Assembly (NCBI GenBank): GCA_017457955.1
Contig: JAFTGL010000009.1
Span: 248,001-312,000, forward strand
Direction: 5' to 3'
Source: Ruminococcus sp.
GTDB taxonomy: Bacteria > Bacillota > Clostridia > Oscillospirales > Acutalibacteraceae
Length of the DNA: 64,000 nt
In this document: one piece after another, positions 8,895-18,239 of the stretch
Layout: every line of letters starts with the position of its first letter
Position numbering within the stretch: position 1 is the first letter of the stretch
Position numbers and translations under genes: made by a program
Notes under the pieces: generated by a model
What the model saw: only the letters and a program-made list of their open reading frames with translations
Database searches by the model: none
Told to the model about the DNA's origin: nothing

Positions 8895-9302
8895 TTACTC
8901 AGCAGCTTCTTCAGCGGCAGGAGCTTCCTCAGCGGGAGCTTCTTCAACTGCGGGAGCAGCTTCCTCGACCTCAGCCTTGGGCTCTTCCTTAGCAGCAGGA
9001 ATCTCAGCGCCCTCGGGCTTACGGATGATCAATGAGCGGATAACGCCGTCGGTGATCTTGTAGATACGATCCAGCTCTGCGGGGAACTCAGCTTCACTCT
9101 CGAAGTTCATCAGCACATAGTAACCCTCAGACTCTTTGTTGATGAGATAAGCCAGCTTACGCTTGCCCCATTCGTCAACGCTCTGCAGAGTAGCGTGCTT
9201 CTCGATGAGAGCCTTGAACTTCTCGATGAGAGCCTGGATACCATCCTCGCCCTGCTTCATTGAAAATACCATTACGGTCTCGTAATTAGCCTTCAATGCC
9301 AT
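8895..9302 (-). CDS. rpsF: 30S ribosomal protein S6
   Basis: A 135-residue protein. The first 95 residues match S6 (YETVMVFS; WGKRKLAYLINKESEGYYVLMNFE; LDRIYKITDGVIRSLIIRK). About 35 residues rich in Ala, Glu and Pro (EEAPAAEEAAE) form an unstructured acidic tail, as in many Clostridia. The ATG at 9302 has GGAGGTG 6-7 bases upstream; the frame runs further upstream but with no ribosome site. It is the first gene of the rpsF-ssb-rpsR operon, behind a consensus promoter. Confidence 0.97.
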   Translation of the reverse strand: MALKANYETVMVFSMKQGEDGIQALIEKFKALIEKHATLQSVDEWGKRKLAYLINKESEGYYVLMNFESEAEFPAELDRIYKITDGVIRSLIIRKPEGAEIPAAKEEPKAEVEEAAPAVEEAPAEEAPAAEEAAE

Positions 9303-9399
9303 GTTTACACCTCCTCTTGGACTATTGGCGCCATACAAATCTATATAGCGCAAGGTAATATTGTTGGTTATGGGCATAGTTACACACATAACAGGAGTT

Positions 9400-9428
9400 A
9401 TTATATCGGAAAAAACTGAATTTGTCAA
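9400..9428 (-). promoter_or_regulatory. Promoter of rpsF-ssb-rpsR
   Basis: Exact consensus on the minus strand: TTGACA (9423-9428), 17-base spacer, TATAAT (9400-9405). Confidence 0.9.
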
Positions 9429-9456
9429 GGAGTAGCAATACTTTTTTCTGTTACGA

Positions 9457-10317
9457 TCATGAGCTGAATCCGAGTCCTGAGATGGCGGTAGCTGTGGTCG
9501 TGATGATGAAGGAGTGTTCATCCTCCCCTATCACGGCGGTCTTGACGCGGTAGGCGTCGTGCGGACGGACCGCGCAGAGGATGACGCCTACGGGGCTTTT
9601 GCTGTAGCCGCCGCGGGCTGAGAGAAGCGTGACTCCCCTATCCTCTCTTGCGGTTATCATGTCGGCGATCTCAGCGGGCTTTGAGGTGATGATAATGAGC
9701 AGCTTGCCGTTGTCGCGGGAGAATCCGAACACGACCGCGTCGATCAGCTTGGACGAGGTGAAAATCGCAATCACGGCGTAGAGGGCATTCTCAAGACTGC
9801 CATAGACGATGGCTGACAAAGCGACGACTACCGCGTCGGAGAACAAAACGATACTGCCGATGCTGATGTAGGGAAATCTGCGGTTCAGATTGCGGGCGAT
9901 GATATCCGTACCGCCCGTACTGCCGCCGCGCAGGAATATCAGCCCGAGTCCCGTGCCCGAGAGGATACCGCCGAAGATAGAGGCGATGATGAGATCGCCG
10001 TGATAGGAAATGTCCCACAGCGCGAACAGGTCGATCAGCAGGGATACCGCGCCTGTGGCGATAATCGTGCGAAAAATGAAACGCCAGCCGCTTTCGATAC
10101 CGCCCCAGATGAAAAGAGGAATGTTGATGATCAATGCCATGGCACCGATCGGGGTGAAGAACAGATGGTTCAGCATGGTGGCAAGTCCCGTGACGCCGCC
10201 GGGCGCAATATTATTGGGCGCGGTAAAAAAATCGACCGACAGAGCATAGATACACGCGCCTGAGAATATCACAAGATAATCCCGCACGCAGGTCCATACT
10301 CTGTCGGTTTGTTTCAT
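9457..10317 (-). CDS. YitT-family membrane protein
   Basis: A 286-residue protein of the YitT/YqfU family. Five or so hydrophobic segments occupy residues 12-195, including the signature NNIAPGGVTGLATML and a Gly-rich GGSTGGTDIIA region. A soluble C-terminal DUF2179 domain follows (about 205-280; SKPAEIADMITAREDRGVTLL...GY). The family is widespread in Firmicutes and its transport or sensing role is unproven. It lies between the rpsF promoter and mrnC, on its own or at the end of the obg transcript. Confidence 0.9.
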   Translation of the reverse strand: MKQTDRVWTCVRDYLVIFSGACIYALSVDFFTAPNNIAPGGVTGLATMLNHLFFTPIGAMALIINIPLFIWGGIESGWRFIFRTIIATGAVSLLIDLFALWDISYHGDLIIASIFGGILSGTGLGLIFLRGGSTGGTDIIARNLNRRFPYISIGSIVLFSDAVVVALSAIVYGSLENALYAVIAIFTSSKLIDAVVFGFSRDNGKLLIIITSKPAEIADMITAREDRGVTLLSARGGYSKSPVGVILCAVRPHDAYRVKTAVIGEDEHSFIITTTATAISGLGFSS

Positions 10318-10336
10318 TGTTCACACACCCATACAT

Positions 10337-10722
10337 TTATATATAGTTTATTATGAGCGTGAAAAGTTCATTTATGCGGTCATGTCTGCCTTTGAGATAC
10401 AGCCAGCCGAAAAGCGCTTCCAGTCCCGTAGCGGCATGGTAATCGGAAAGAGTCGAGTGCTTTGACGCGGAATTGACCTTTGTATTGCGTCCGCGCTTAT
10501 AGACTTCTTCCTCTTCCTCGCTGAGCTCGGGCAGGATCAGCCTGACATACTCCGCCTGACTTTTGCAGTTGACCATCTTCACCTTGCGCTGATTCAGCTC
10601 GCCGACATGGGCAGAGCTGTTCTGCACAAGGTACTCGCGTACCAAAAGATCATAGACGCCGTCGCCGATAAACGCGAGGTTCAAAGTCGGCATCGACTGA
10701 ATTGTTTTATCGTCCATAGCCA

Positions 10723-10723
<1 letters not shown>
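10337..10723 (-). CDS. mrnC: Mini-ribonuclease III
   Basis: A protein of about 128 residues made of one RNase III catalytic domain without a double-stranded RNA-binding domain. The family removes the ends of 23S rRNA precursor. The catalytic motif is GDGVYDLLVREYL (Asp at the GDG and at YD), and a conserved Glu lies in GLEALFGWLYL near the C-terminus. The ATG at 10723 overlaps the obg stop by one base (TGATG), which suggests translational coupling; an ATG six bases downstream is an alternative start. Confidence 0.9.
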
Positions 10724-12077
<1,354 letters not shown>

Positions 12078-12086
12078 ATTTGGTCA

Positions 12087-12371
12087 TTACTGCTCAACAG
12101 GATAAACGCTCGCGCGCTTTCTGTCTTTGCCCATACGCTCGAAGCGTACAACGCCGTCTACCTTAGCGAAGAGAGAATCATCAGAACCGCGGCCAACGTT
12201 GTTGCCGGGGTGGATGTGAGTACCTCTCTGCTTCACGAGAATGTTGCCGGCTAATACGAACTGACCGTCAGCGCGCTTAACGCCGAGACGCTTAGACTCG
12301 CTGTCACGACCGTTCTTTGTTGAACCCATACCTTTTTTATGAGCGAACAACTGCAGATTTATTTTCAGCAT
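12087..12371 (-). CDS. rpmA: 50S ribosomal protein L27
   Basis: A 94-residue L27 with the Firmicutes N-terminal extension MLKINLQLF ahead of AHKKG. In this lineage the extension is removed by the cysteine protease Prp, so that the new N-terminus can reach the peptidyl-transferase centre. The core matches L27 ([36 protein letters not shown]). The protease gene lies directly upstream, which completes the rplU-prp-rpmA set. Confidence 0.97.
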   Translation of the reverse strand: MLKINLQLFAHKKGMGSTKNGRDSESKRLGVKRADGQFVLAGNILVKQRGTHIHPGNNVGRGSDDSLFAKVDGVVRFERMGKDRKRASVYPVEQ

Positions 12372-12375
12372 AACC

Positions 12376-12693
12376 TTACACCTCCGAATATGTGATTGTT
12401 AGATACTTTGGATATTGCTCCGAAAGGGAGCTTAAATGAAGCCTTAACCCGTCAAATAACGAACGGCATTGTTCGGCTTCGGAATCAGTCTTTACTTTCA
12501 GGTACATATCGCCGTCAGCTGCGTGCAGCTTCGGATCAAGTCCGATCACATCCGTAACCGTGTTGGCTGTCATATATGCAGCGCTTGATACCGCCGCGCA
12601 TAAGATCTCGGGACCCTCGGGATTCATATCCGAGTGACCGGTGATGTGAAAGCCGTACAGCGTATCCGTACCGAAAAAGACGACTTTGATCAT
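12376..12693 (-). CDS. prp: Ribosomal-processing cysteine protease Prp
   Basis: A 105-residue Prp/YsxB protein. The predicted dyad is His19 (ITGHSD) and Cys32 (EILCAAVSS), the family's catalytic pair. It trims the N-terminal extension of L27, whose [10 protein letters not shown] site is encoded by the next gene. Its ATG overlaps the rplU stop by one base, and rpmA follows 4 bases after its own stop, so the three genes should be co-translated. Confidence 0.93.
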   Translation of the reverse strand: MIKVVFFGTDTLYGFHITGHSDMNPEGPEILCAAVSSAAYMTANTVTDVIGLDPKLHAADGDMYLKVKTDSEAEQCRSLFDGLRLHLSSLSEQYPKYLTITYSEV

Positions 12694-13001
12694 CAGGCGT
12701 TGATTGCCTTGATTTCAACCTTAGTGTAAGGCTGACGGTGACCCATCTTACGCTTCTCACCCTTCTTGGGCTTGTAAGTGGAGACATAGATCTTCTTAGC
12801 CTTATCGGTCTTGATGACCTCGGCTGTAACCTTTGCGCCGTCAACATAAGGTGTGCCGGCTTTGATACCGTCGTCGGTAGAAACAGCAACAACGTCAAAT
12901 TCTACGGTAGCGCCGTTCTCCGCGTCGAGCTTCTCGACATAGATCACGTCACCGTTCTGAACCTTGTACTGCTTACCGCCGGTTTCGATAACTGCGAACA
13001 T
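12693..13001 (-). CDS. rplU: 50S ribosomal protein L21
   Basis: A 102-residue L21 beginning [15 protein letters not shown] and ending in the [20 protein letters not shown] motif that binds 23S rRNA domain I. The ATG at 13001 matches the family start and has an AAAGGAA site; the frame continues upstream through leader sequence. It is first gene of rplU-prp-rpmA. Confidence 0.97.
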   Translation of the reverse strand: MFAVIETGGKQYKVQNGDVIYVEKLDAENGATVEFDVVAVSTDDGIKAGTPYVDGAKVTAEVIKTDKAKKIYVSTYKPKKGEKRKMGHRQPYTKVEIKAINA

Positions 13002-13009
13002 TTTATCAT

Positions 13010-13118
13010 TCCTTTTACTCAGACTCGCTACTCTCAGGTGGCAACGAAGTTGCTTATATTGCAAACTGCATAAGCAATTTTACGCGCACTTAACAAACCC
13101 ACAGTATGCGGCTTATAT
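13010..13118 (-). promoter_or_regulatory. Possible L21 leader RNA
   Basis: The 118 bases between the promoter and rplU contain GTGGGTTTGTTAAGTGCGC and a second hairpin-forming half. An autoregulatory L21 leader is known at this position in Firmicutes. The match is by position and partial recollection of the motif, so it is tentative. Confidence 0.4.
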
Positions 13119-13147
13119 ACTATATCATAAAGGTTTTTGCTTGTCAA
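13119..13147 (-). promoter_or_regulatory. Promoter of rplU-prp-rpmA
   Basis: TTGACA (13142-13147), 17-base spacer, TATAGT (13119-13124) on the minus strand. Confidence 0.85.
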
Positions 13148-13154
13148 GAAAAAT

Positions 13155-14003
13155 TTACTGATTCTGAAGATGATACGCCTTCAAGGTGTTCTGCATGAGC
13201 ATGGCGATCGTCATGGGACCTACGCCGCCGGGAACGGGAGTGATATAGGAGCATTTTTCTTTTACAGAATCAAAATCAACGTCGCCGCAGAGCTTGCCGT
13301 TCTCATCGCGGTTCATGCCGACGTCGATCACGACCGCGCCGTCCTTCACCATATCGGCGGTGACGAACTTTGCCCTGCCGACAGCGGCGACTAAAATATC
13401 CGCCTGCTTCGTGATCTCAGGAAGGTTCTTGGTGCGGCTGTGGGTGATGGTCACGGTGCCGTTCTCATGAAGCAGCAGCATGGACATCGGCCTGCCGACG
13501 ATATTGCTTCTGCCGATCACAACGCAATTCTTACCCTCGACCGCGATATCATAGTAGTGCAGCATTTCCATCACGCCCGCGGGAGTGCAGGGCAGGAAAT
13601 CATAATCGCCGATCATGATTTTGCCGACGTTATAGGACGAGAACGCGTCGACGTCCTTTTCGACAGAGATCGCGGCGATGACCGCCTTGTCGTCGATGTG
13701 CTTCGGTACGGGCAGCTGACAGAGAATACCGTTGACGTCATCCCTTTCATTCAGCTCCTGTATCAGCGCGATCAGCTCTTCCTGTGTCGTCTCGGCGGGG
13801 AGAGCGTATTCCAGCGAACGGAATCCGACATACTCACATGCCTTCTTTTTATTATTCACATACACGCGGGAAGCGGGATCGTCGCCGACGATGATGACAG
13901 CGAGGGTGATCTCCCTGCCATCCTTTTTCAACTGAGCGGCCTCGTCACGGATCCTGTCCTTGACGCTTTGCGATACCAGCTTGCCGTCTATCAACTGAGC
14001 CAT
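13155..14003 (-). CDS. folD: Bifunctional methylenetetrahydrofolate dehydrogenase/cyclohydrolase
   Basis: A 282-residue FolD that interconverts 5,10-methylene-, methenyl- and 10-formyl-tetrahydrofolate for purine and formyl-methionine synthesis. Visible motifs are the substrate site YVNNKKKACEYVG with its lysines, GILCQLPVPKHID, the dinucleotide-binding GRSNIVGRPMSMLL, and the C-terminal TPVPGGVGPMTIAML. The length is typical. It starts 2 bases after lgt ends, so the two are co-transcribed. Confidence 0.97.
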   Translation of the reverse strand: MAQLIDGKLVSQSVKDRIRDEAAQLKKDGREITLAVIIVGDDPASRVYVNNKKKACEYVGFRSLEYALPAETTQEELIALIQELNERDDVNGILCQLPVPKHIDDKAVIAAISVEKDVDAFSSYNVGKIMIGDYDFLPCTPAGVMEMLHYYDIAVEGKNCVVIGRSNIVGRPMSMLLLHENGTVTITHSRTKNLPEITKQADILVAAVGRAKFVTADMVKDGAVVIDVGMNRDENGKLCGDVDFDSVKEKCSYITPVPGGVGPMTIAMLMQNTLKAYHLQNQ

Positions 14004-14005
14004 AT

Positions 14006-14863
14006 TTATCCCCTTTTCTTAGACTTTTTATAGGTTTTTGTGAACTTTCTGCCCTTCATGCCGTCATTCTTCTTACGGTTGACGATCAGCAGGATGATAC
14101 CTGCCAGAACCAATGCTGCCGACAACGCCTGCGATACACGGACGTCATAGCCGAATACCTGAAACGGCAGATACAGGCTGTCGGTGCGCAGTCCCTCGAC
14201 GATCATACGCTCCGCTCCGTACCAGACCAGATAGAGATAAAACGCCTGTCCGTGGTACTTCTGAAACTTGCGGTTGAAGATGAACAGGAACAAGAATCCC
14301 AGCGCGCACCATACCGACTCATACAGGAAGCAGGGATGCACCCCTACCCCGCCGGTATTTTCGCTGACCATGCGGAAAACGTTGTCCGTCGGTGTGCCGA
14401 ACGCCTCCTGGTTGAAGAAGTTGCCCCAACGTCCGATCGCCTGACCGATGAAAAAGCTGGTCATCGTGATATCAAGGATCGGCAGGAACTTCATCTTGCG
14501 GATCTTCGCCATGATGAGACCGCCGACCAGCGCGCCGATGATACCGCCGTAAATCGCGATACCGCCGTCACGGATGTCGATGATCTCGGACGGATGCGCC
14601 GAGAAATAGTCCCATTTGAAAATCACGTAATAGGCGCGCGCGCCGATGATCGCGGTGACGATGCCGACGATCACGCAGTCGATCAGCTTATTGCGGTCAA
14701 CGTCATAGCGGTACGCGTTGAAGTAGGCGTACAGCACCGCGAGCAATAGACCTGTCGCGATCAGGATGCCGTACCAATAGACATTGAAGGAGCCGATGGA
14801 AAAGGCAACGCGGTTGATCGGAAGATCTTCGATACCTAATCCAGGGAATGAAACATGAAACAT
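14006..14863 (-). CDS. lgt: Prolipoprotein diacylglyceryl transferase
   Basis: A 285-residue polytopic membrane enzyme that moves diacylglycerol from phosphatidylglycerol to the lipobox cysteine of prolipoproteins. The signature RWGNFFNQEAFG is present, as are YGGIIGALVGG and a conserved Arg-rich ERMIVEGLRTDSLY segment near the C-terminus. The tail KFTKTYKKSKKRG is basic and cytosolic. GGGTGATTAA precedes the ATG. One predicted lipoprotein substrate is encoded at 44.5-45 kb. Confidence 0.96.
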   Translation of the reverse strand: MFHVSFPGLGIEDLPINRVAFSIGSFNVYWYGILIATGLLLAVLYAYFNAYRYDVDRNKLIDCVIVGIVTAIIGARAYYVIFKWDYFSAHPSEIIDIRDGGIAIYGGIIGALVGGLIMAKIRKMKFLPILDITMTSFFIGQAIGRWGNFFNQEAFGTPTDNVFRMVSENTGGVGVHPCFLYESVWCALGFLFLFIFNRKFQKYHGQAFYLYLVWYGAERMIVEGLRTDSLYLPFQVFGYDVRVSQALSAALVLAGIILLIVNRKKNDGMKGRKFTKTYKKSKKRG

Positions 14864-14940
14864 TTAATCACCCAAATAGTGTTCTATGTCTGATATAAAG
14901 AGTATGACTTTCTGACAGATACATCAAACTCGCATCAAAA

Positions 14941-14970
14941 CGAAAAAAGACTTGCCTCAGCAAGTCTTTT
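14941..14970 (-). terminator. Terminator of the tRNA-Leu gene
   Basis: Stem AAGACTTG / CAAGTCTT with the loop CTGAGG and a T tract on the minus strand, six bases past the tRNA 3' end. Confidence 0.85.
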
Positions 14971-14975
14971 CGTTT

Positions 14976-15060
14976 TGGTGCGAGTGACGGGACTTGAACC
15001 CGTACGTCAAAGACACACGCCCCTCAAACGTGCCTGTCTGCCTATTCCAGCACACTCGCA
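14976..15060 (-). tRNA. tRNA-Leu (anticodon GAG)
   Basis: An 85-base gene with encoded CCA. The acceptor stem TGCGAGT pairs fully with ACTCGCA. The anticodon loop TTGAGGG gives GAG for CUC/CUU leucine codons. A long variable arm marks it as a class II tRNA, and GGTTCAAGTCC is the T arm. It is a single gene with its own promoter and terminator. Confidence 0.95.
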
Positions 15061-15074
15061 TATCGAACAGTCGA

Positions 15075-15103
15075 ATTATAGCATTTTATTCATTAAATGT
15101 CAA
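15075..15103 (-). promoter_or_regulatory. Promoter of tRNA-Leu
   Basis: Consensus TTGACA (15098-15103), 17-base spacer, TATAAT (15075-15080), 15 bases from the tRNA 5' end. Confidence 0.9.
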
Positions 15104-15167
15104 TATCTAATTTTGTAAAATGTTGAAATCCTCTCTTCGGTAATATAGAAAAATTCATAAATAATAT

Positions 15168-15196
15168 TTGATATCTTCTATATATTATGGTATGAT
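15168..15196 (+). promoter_or_regulatory. Promoter of the acyltransferase-ade-oxidoreductase operon
   Basis: TTGATA (15168-15173), 17-base spacer, TATGAT (15191-15196), about 30 bases before the start codon. Confidence 0.65.
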
Positions 15197-15227
15197 TAAT
15201 TGATAATAAGATTTTCAGAGGTCAGTT

Positions 15228-16493
15228 ATGGAATTTGAGAGATTTGACATGAAGAAGCCGCCGGTGCGGACAAAGTGGTATTTAAAACCGCTGACCATGC
15301 TGCTGTCGGCTCCCGATAATATCGCTCATAAAAATAAGCTCACGAAAATCGGATGTGATGATCTCAAACCGCCGTATGTCCTTTTATGCAATCATAACGC
15401 CTTCATGGACTTCAAGGTCGCGACAAAGATCATCTACCCCAACTGCGCCAACTACGTCGTAGCGATCGACGGCTTTATCGGGCGTGAGAACCTCTTGCGC
15501 AGCGTCGGCTGTATCTGCAAGCGCAAATTCACCAACGATGTCACACTTGTCAGACAGCTCAAGCGCGTCATCAAAAACGGCGATATCGCGGTCATCTATC
15601 CCGAAGCGCGGTATTCGCTGTGCGGCACGACCGCCATCCTGCCCGAGTCTCTCGGCAAGCTGTGCAAGCTGCTGGGCGCTCCTGTGGCCACCCTCATCTG
15701 CCACGGTCACCACGTCAATTCCCCCTTCTGGAACACCAGGAACCGCGGCGTGAAAGGAACACAGGCGGAGCTGAGTTATCAATTTTCTCCCGAAGAATTA
15801 AAAGAGCGATCTGTCGACGAGATCAACGCTCAGCTGGTCAAAGCCTTTCAGTATGACGATTTCCGCTGGCAGAAGGATAACAACATCAGGATCACCTATC
15901 CGAAACGTGCCGAGGGCTTGCACAAGGTGCTGTACCAATGCGCACACTGCAAAACGGAGTATCAGATGACGTCCGAGGGCACAAAGCTGAAATGCAACGC
16001 CTGCGACAAGACATGGGCGATGACGGAATTTGGAGAGCTATCCGCCGACAGCGGTGATACGGAATTCAGCCACATCCCCGACTGGTACGAGTGGGAACGT
16101 GAAAACGTCCGCAGAGAAGTCGAAAACGGAACTTATTCCACAGGCGAAATGCCTGTCACCGTCGACAGCCTGCCGAACGCAAAGCGTTTTATCAAGCTCG
16201 GCAGCGGCACTATGGTGCATGACAGGAACGGCTTTCATGTCCGCGGCAAGACCGCAGACGGTAAAGTATTCCGCATGGAAAAGAGCGTGCCGTCGCTGTA
16301 TTCCTGCCACATCGAGTACGAATATCTCGGCAAACACGGCGACTGTGTCGACCTCAACACCTTAGAGGACACGTGGTATATCTATCCGCACGACTGCGAA
16401 TTCAGCGTCACCAAAATGGCGCTCGCCACGGAAGAACTCTATTTACAGCATAAGCGAAACACCGGCAGAGAGATCAAGCCGGGATTAGCATAA
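15228..16493 (+). CDS. PlsC-like acyltransferase with C-terminal zinc ribbon
   Basis: A 421-residue protein. The first 210 residues look like a 1-acylglycerol-3-phosphate acyltransferase domain, with the HX4D motif HNAFMD (about residue 54) and a PEAR in place of the usual PEG motif. Residues 232-265 form a zinc ribbon (CAHC...CNAC). About 150 residues after that carry no domain I recognise. It has no long membrane segment. The substrate is unknown; a membrane-lipid or lipid-intermediate acylation is inferred. It is first gene of a plus-strand group, with ade starting 11 bases downstream. Confidence 0.75.
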   Translation: MEFERFDMKKPPVRTKWYLKPLTMLLSAPDNIAHKNKLTKIGCDDLKPPYVLLCNHNAFMDFKVATKIIYPNCANYVVAIDGFIGRENLLRSVGCICKRKFTNDVTLVRQLKRVIKNGDIAVIYPEARYSLCGTTAILPESLGKLCKLLGAPVATLICHGHHVNSPFWNTRNRGVKGTQAELSYQFSPEELKERSVDEINAQLVKAFQYDDFRWQKDNNIRITYPKRAEGLHKVLYQCAHCKTEYQMTSEGTKLKCNACDKTWAMTEFGELSADSGDTEFSHIPDWYEWERENVRREVENGTYSTGEMPVTVDSLPNAKRFIKLGSGTMVHDRNGFHVRGKTADGKVFRMEKSVPSLYSCHIEYEYLGKHGDCVDLNTLEDTWYIYPHDCEFSVTKMALATEELYLQHKRNTGREIKPGLA

Positions 16494-16504
16494 AGGAGGT
16501 AAGT

Positions 16505-18229
16505 ATGGACCTCAAAAGAATCATCGACGTTGCGACGGGGCGCAAAAAAGCCGATCTCGTCCTCAAAGGCGCGAGCGTGCTGAACGTCTTTACCGAGCAA
16601 TTGGAGCACAAGGACGTCGCGATCTGTGACGGGTATATCGCGGGCTTGGGACGGTATGACGGCATTGACAAAATCGACCTGAGCGGCAAGATCATCGTAC
16701 CGGGCTTTATGGACGGTCACATGCACCTCGAAAGCACCCTGCTGACTCCCGCTGAGTTTGAGCGCGCCTCCCTCCCCCACGGCACGACCGCCGTCATGGC
16801 TGACCCGCATGAGATCGCCAATGTTGCGGGTACACAGGGGATCGACTACATCATGCAGCTGTGCGAGAAGCTCGATATGCACATTTACTTCAACCTTCCT
16901 TCCTGCGTTCCTGCGGCACCTTTAGAGGAAAGCGGCGAAACTTTGGAAGCGGAGGATCTGAAGCCCTATTATGAAAAAGACAATGTCCTCGGACTCGCCG
17001 AGGTGATGAACTCCGTCGGCGTTACCGAAGGGGATGAAAAGCTCCTGCGCAAAATCAGCGACGCAAAGTCCTTTGACAAGATCATCGACGGTCACGCGCC
17101 GTTTTTGGGCGGCAAAGATCTCAATGCCTACGTCGCTTCGGGCGTCAGATCCGATCACGAGTGCACCAATGCGCATGAAGCGATCGAGAAGATCGCGGTC
17201 GGTCAGTGGATCATGATCCGCGAGGGCACTGCGGCGAAAAACCTCAACGCCCTGCTGCCCATCTGCAAACCGCCGTACTGCTACAGGGCGATGTTCTGTA
17301 CTGACGACAGACATCCAGAGGACATCGTGCGGGAAGGTCACATCGACGCCATCATCCGCAAGGCGGTCGACAAGAGAATTAACCCCGCGCACGCGATACG
17401 GATGTGCACCCTCAACACCGCGGAATACTTCGGACTGCGCGGCTACGGCGCGGTTGCCCCGGGCTATCACGCGGATATCGTGGTGCTGAGCGACTTTATC
17501 GACTTCACGGTCGAACAGGTCTATATCGGCGGCAGACTCGTCGCGAAGGACGGCGCCGTTTTCAACGACAATACCATTCCGCTCCCCGAGAATGAAAAGA
17601 TCCTGCACTCCTTCCATATGCGGGAAGTGACGCCTGAGAAGTTACATCTCGGCGAGATCAAAGAGCGTCAGCGCGTGATCGGTCTGAAAAAGCGCGAACT
17701 GCTGACGGATGAGATCATCATTCAGCCGACCGACCACGGCAGAGAGAACAACGGTATCGATATCGAACGCGATATCCTGAAAGCGGCGGTCTTTGAGCGC
17801 CATCACAACACGGGGCACGTCGGTATCGGCTTCATCACAGGCTACGGGCTGAAACGAGGCGCGATCGCCACCAGCGTCGCGCACGACTCCCACAATTTGA
17901 TCGCCGTCGGCTGTTCTGACGAAGATATCGCCGCGGCGGCGGAAGCGGTGCGCAAAATGGACGGCGGCTTTGCCGTTGTGGAGAACGGCGAAGTCATCGA
18001 GACCCTTCCCCTGCCGATCGCGGGGCTGATGAGTCCGCTGACCATCGAAGAAACGAACATCCGGCTGCAAAGGCTCAAAGAAGCGGCAAAGCGGCTGGGC
18101 GTGTCGGACGACATCGACCCCTTCATGACGCTCGGCTTTGTCAGCCTGCCGGTCATCCCGATCCTGCGGCTCAACGGCAAAGGGCTGATCAACGTGACAA
18201 AACAGGAAATCGTAGAAGCAACATTTTAG
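16505..18229 (+). CDS. ade: Adenine deaminase
   Basis: A 574-residue amidohydrolase-fold adenine deaminase that converts adenine to hypoxanthine and ammonia for purine salvage. The metal-binding GHMHLEST motif is near residue 74. ADPHEIANVAG, the DDRHPEDI segment and the C-terminal family domain (HHNTGHVGIGFITGYGLKRGAIA) are all present. The length is full. AAAGGAGG lies 4-5 bases before the ATG. The FAD oxidoreductase starts 10 bases after its stop. Confidence 0.96.
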   Translation: MDLKRIIDVATGRKKADLVLKGASVLNVFTEQLEHKDVAICDGYIAGLGRYDGIDKIDLSGKIIVPGFMDGHMHLESTLLTPAEFERASLPHGTTAVMADPHEIANVAGTQGIDYIMQLCEKLDMHIYFNLPSCVPAAPLEESGETLEAEDLKPYYEKDNVLGLAEVMNSVGVTEGDEKLLRKISDAKSFDKIIDGHAPFLGGKDLNAYVASGVRSDHECTNAHEAIEKIAVGQWIMIREGTAAKNLNALLPICKPPYCYRAMFCTDDRHPEDIVREGHIDAIIRKAVDKRINPAHAIRMCTLNTAEYFGLRGYGAVAPGYHADIVVLSDFIDFTVEQVYIGGRLVAKDGAVFNDNTIPLPENEKILHSFHMREVTPEKLHLGEIKERQRVIGLKKRELLTDEIIIQPTDHGRENNGIDIERDILKAAVFERHHNTGHVGIGFITGYGLKRGAIATSVAHDSHNLIAVGCSDEDIAAAAEAVRKMDGGFAVVENGEVIETLPLPIAGLMSPLTIEETNIRLQRLKEAAKRLGVSDDIDPFMTLGFVSLPVIPILRLNGKGLINVTKQEIVEATF

Positions 18230-18239
18230 GAGGAAACCC

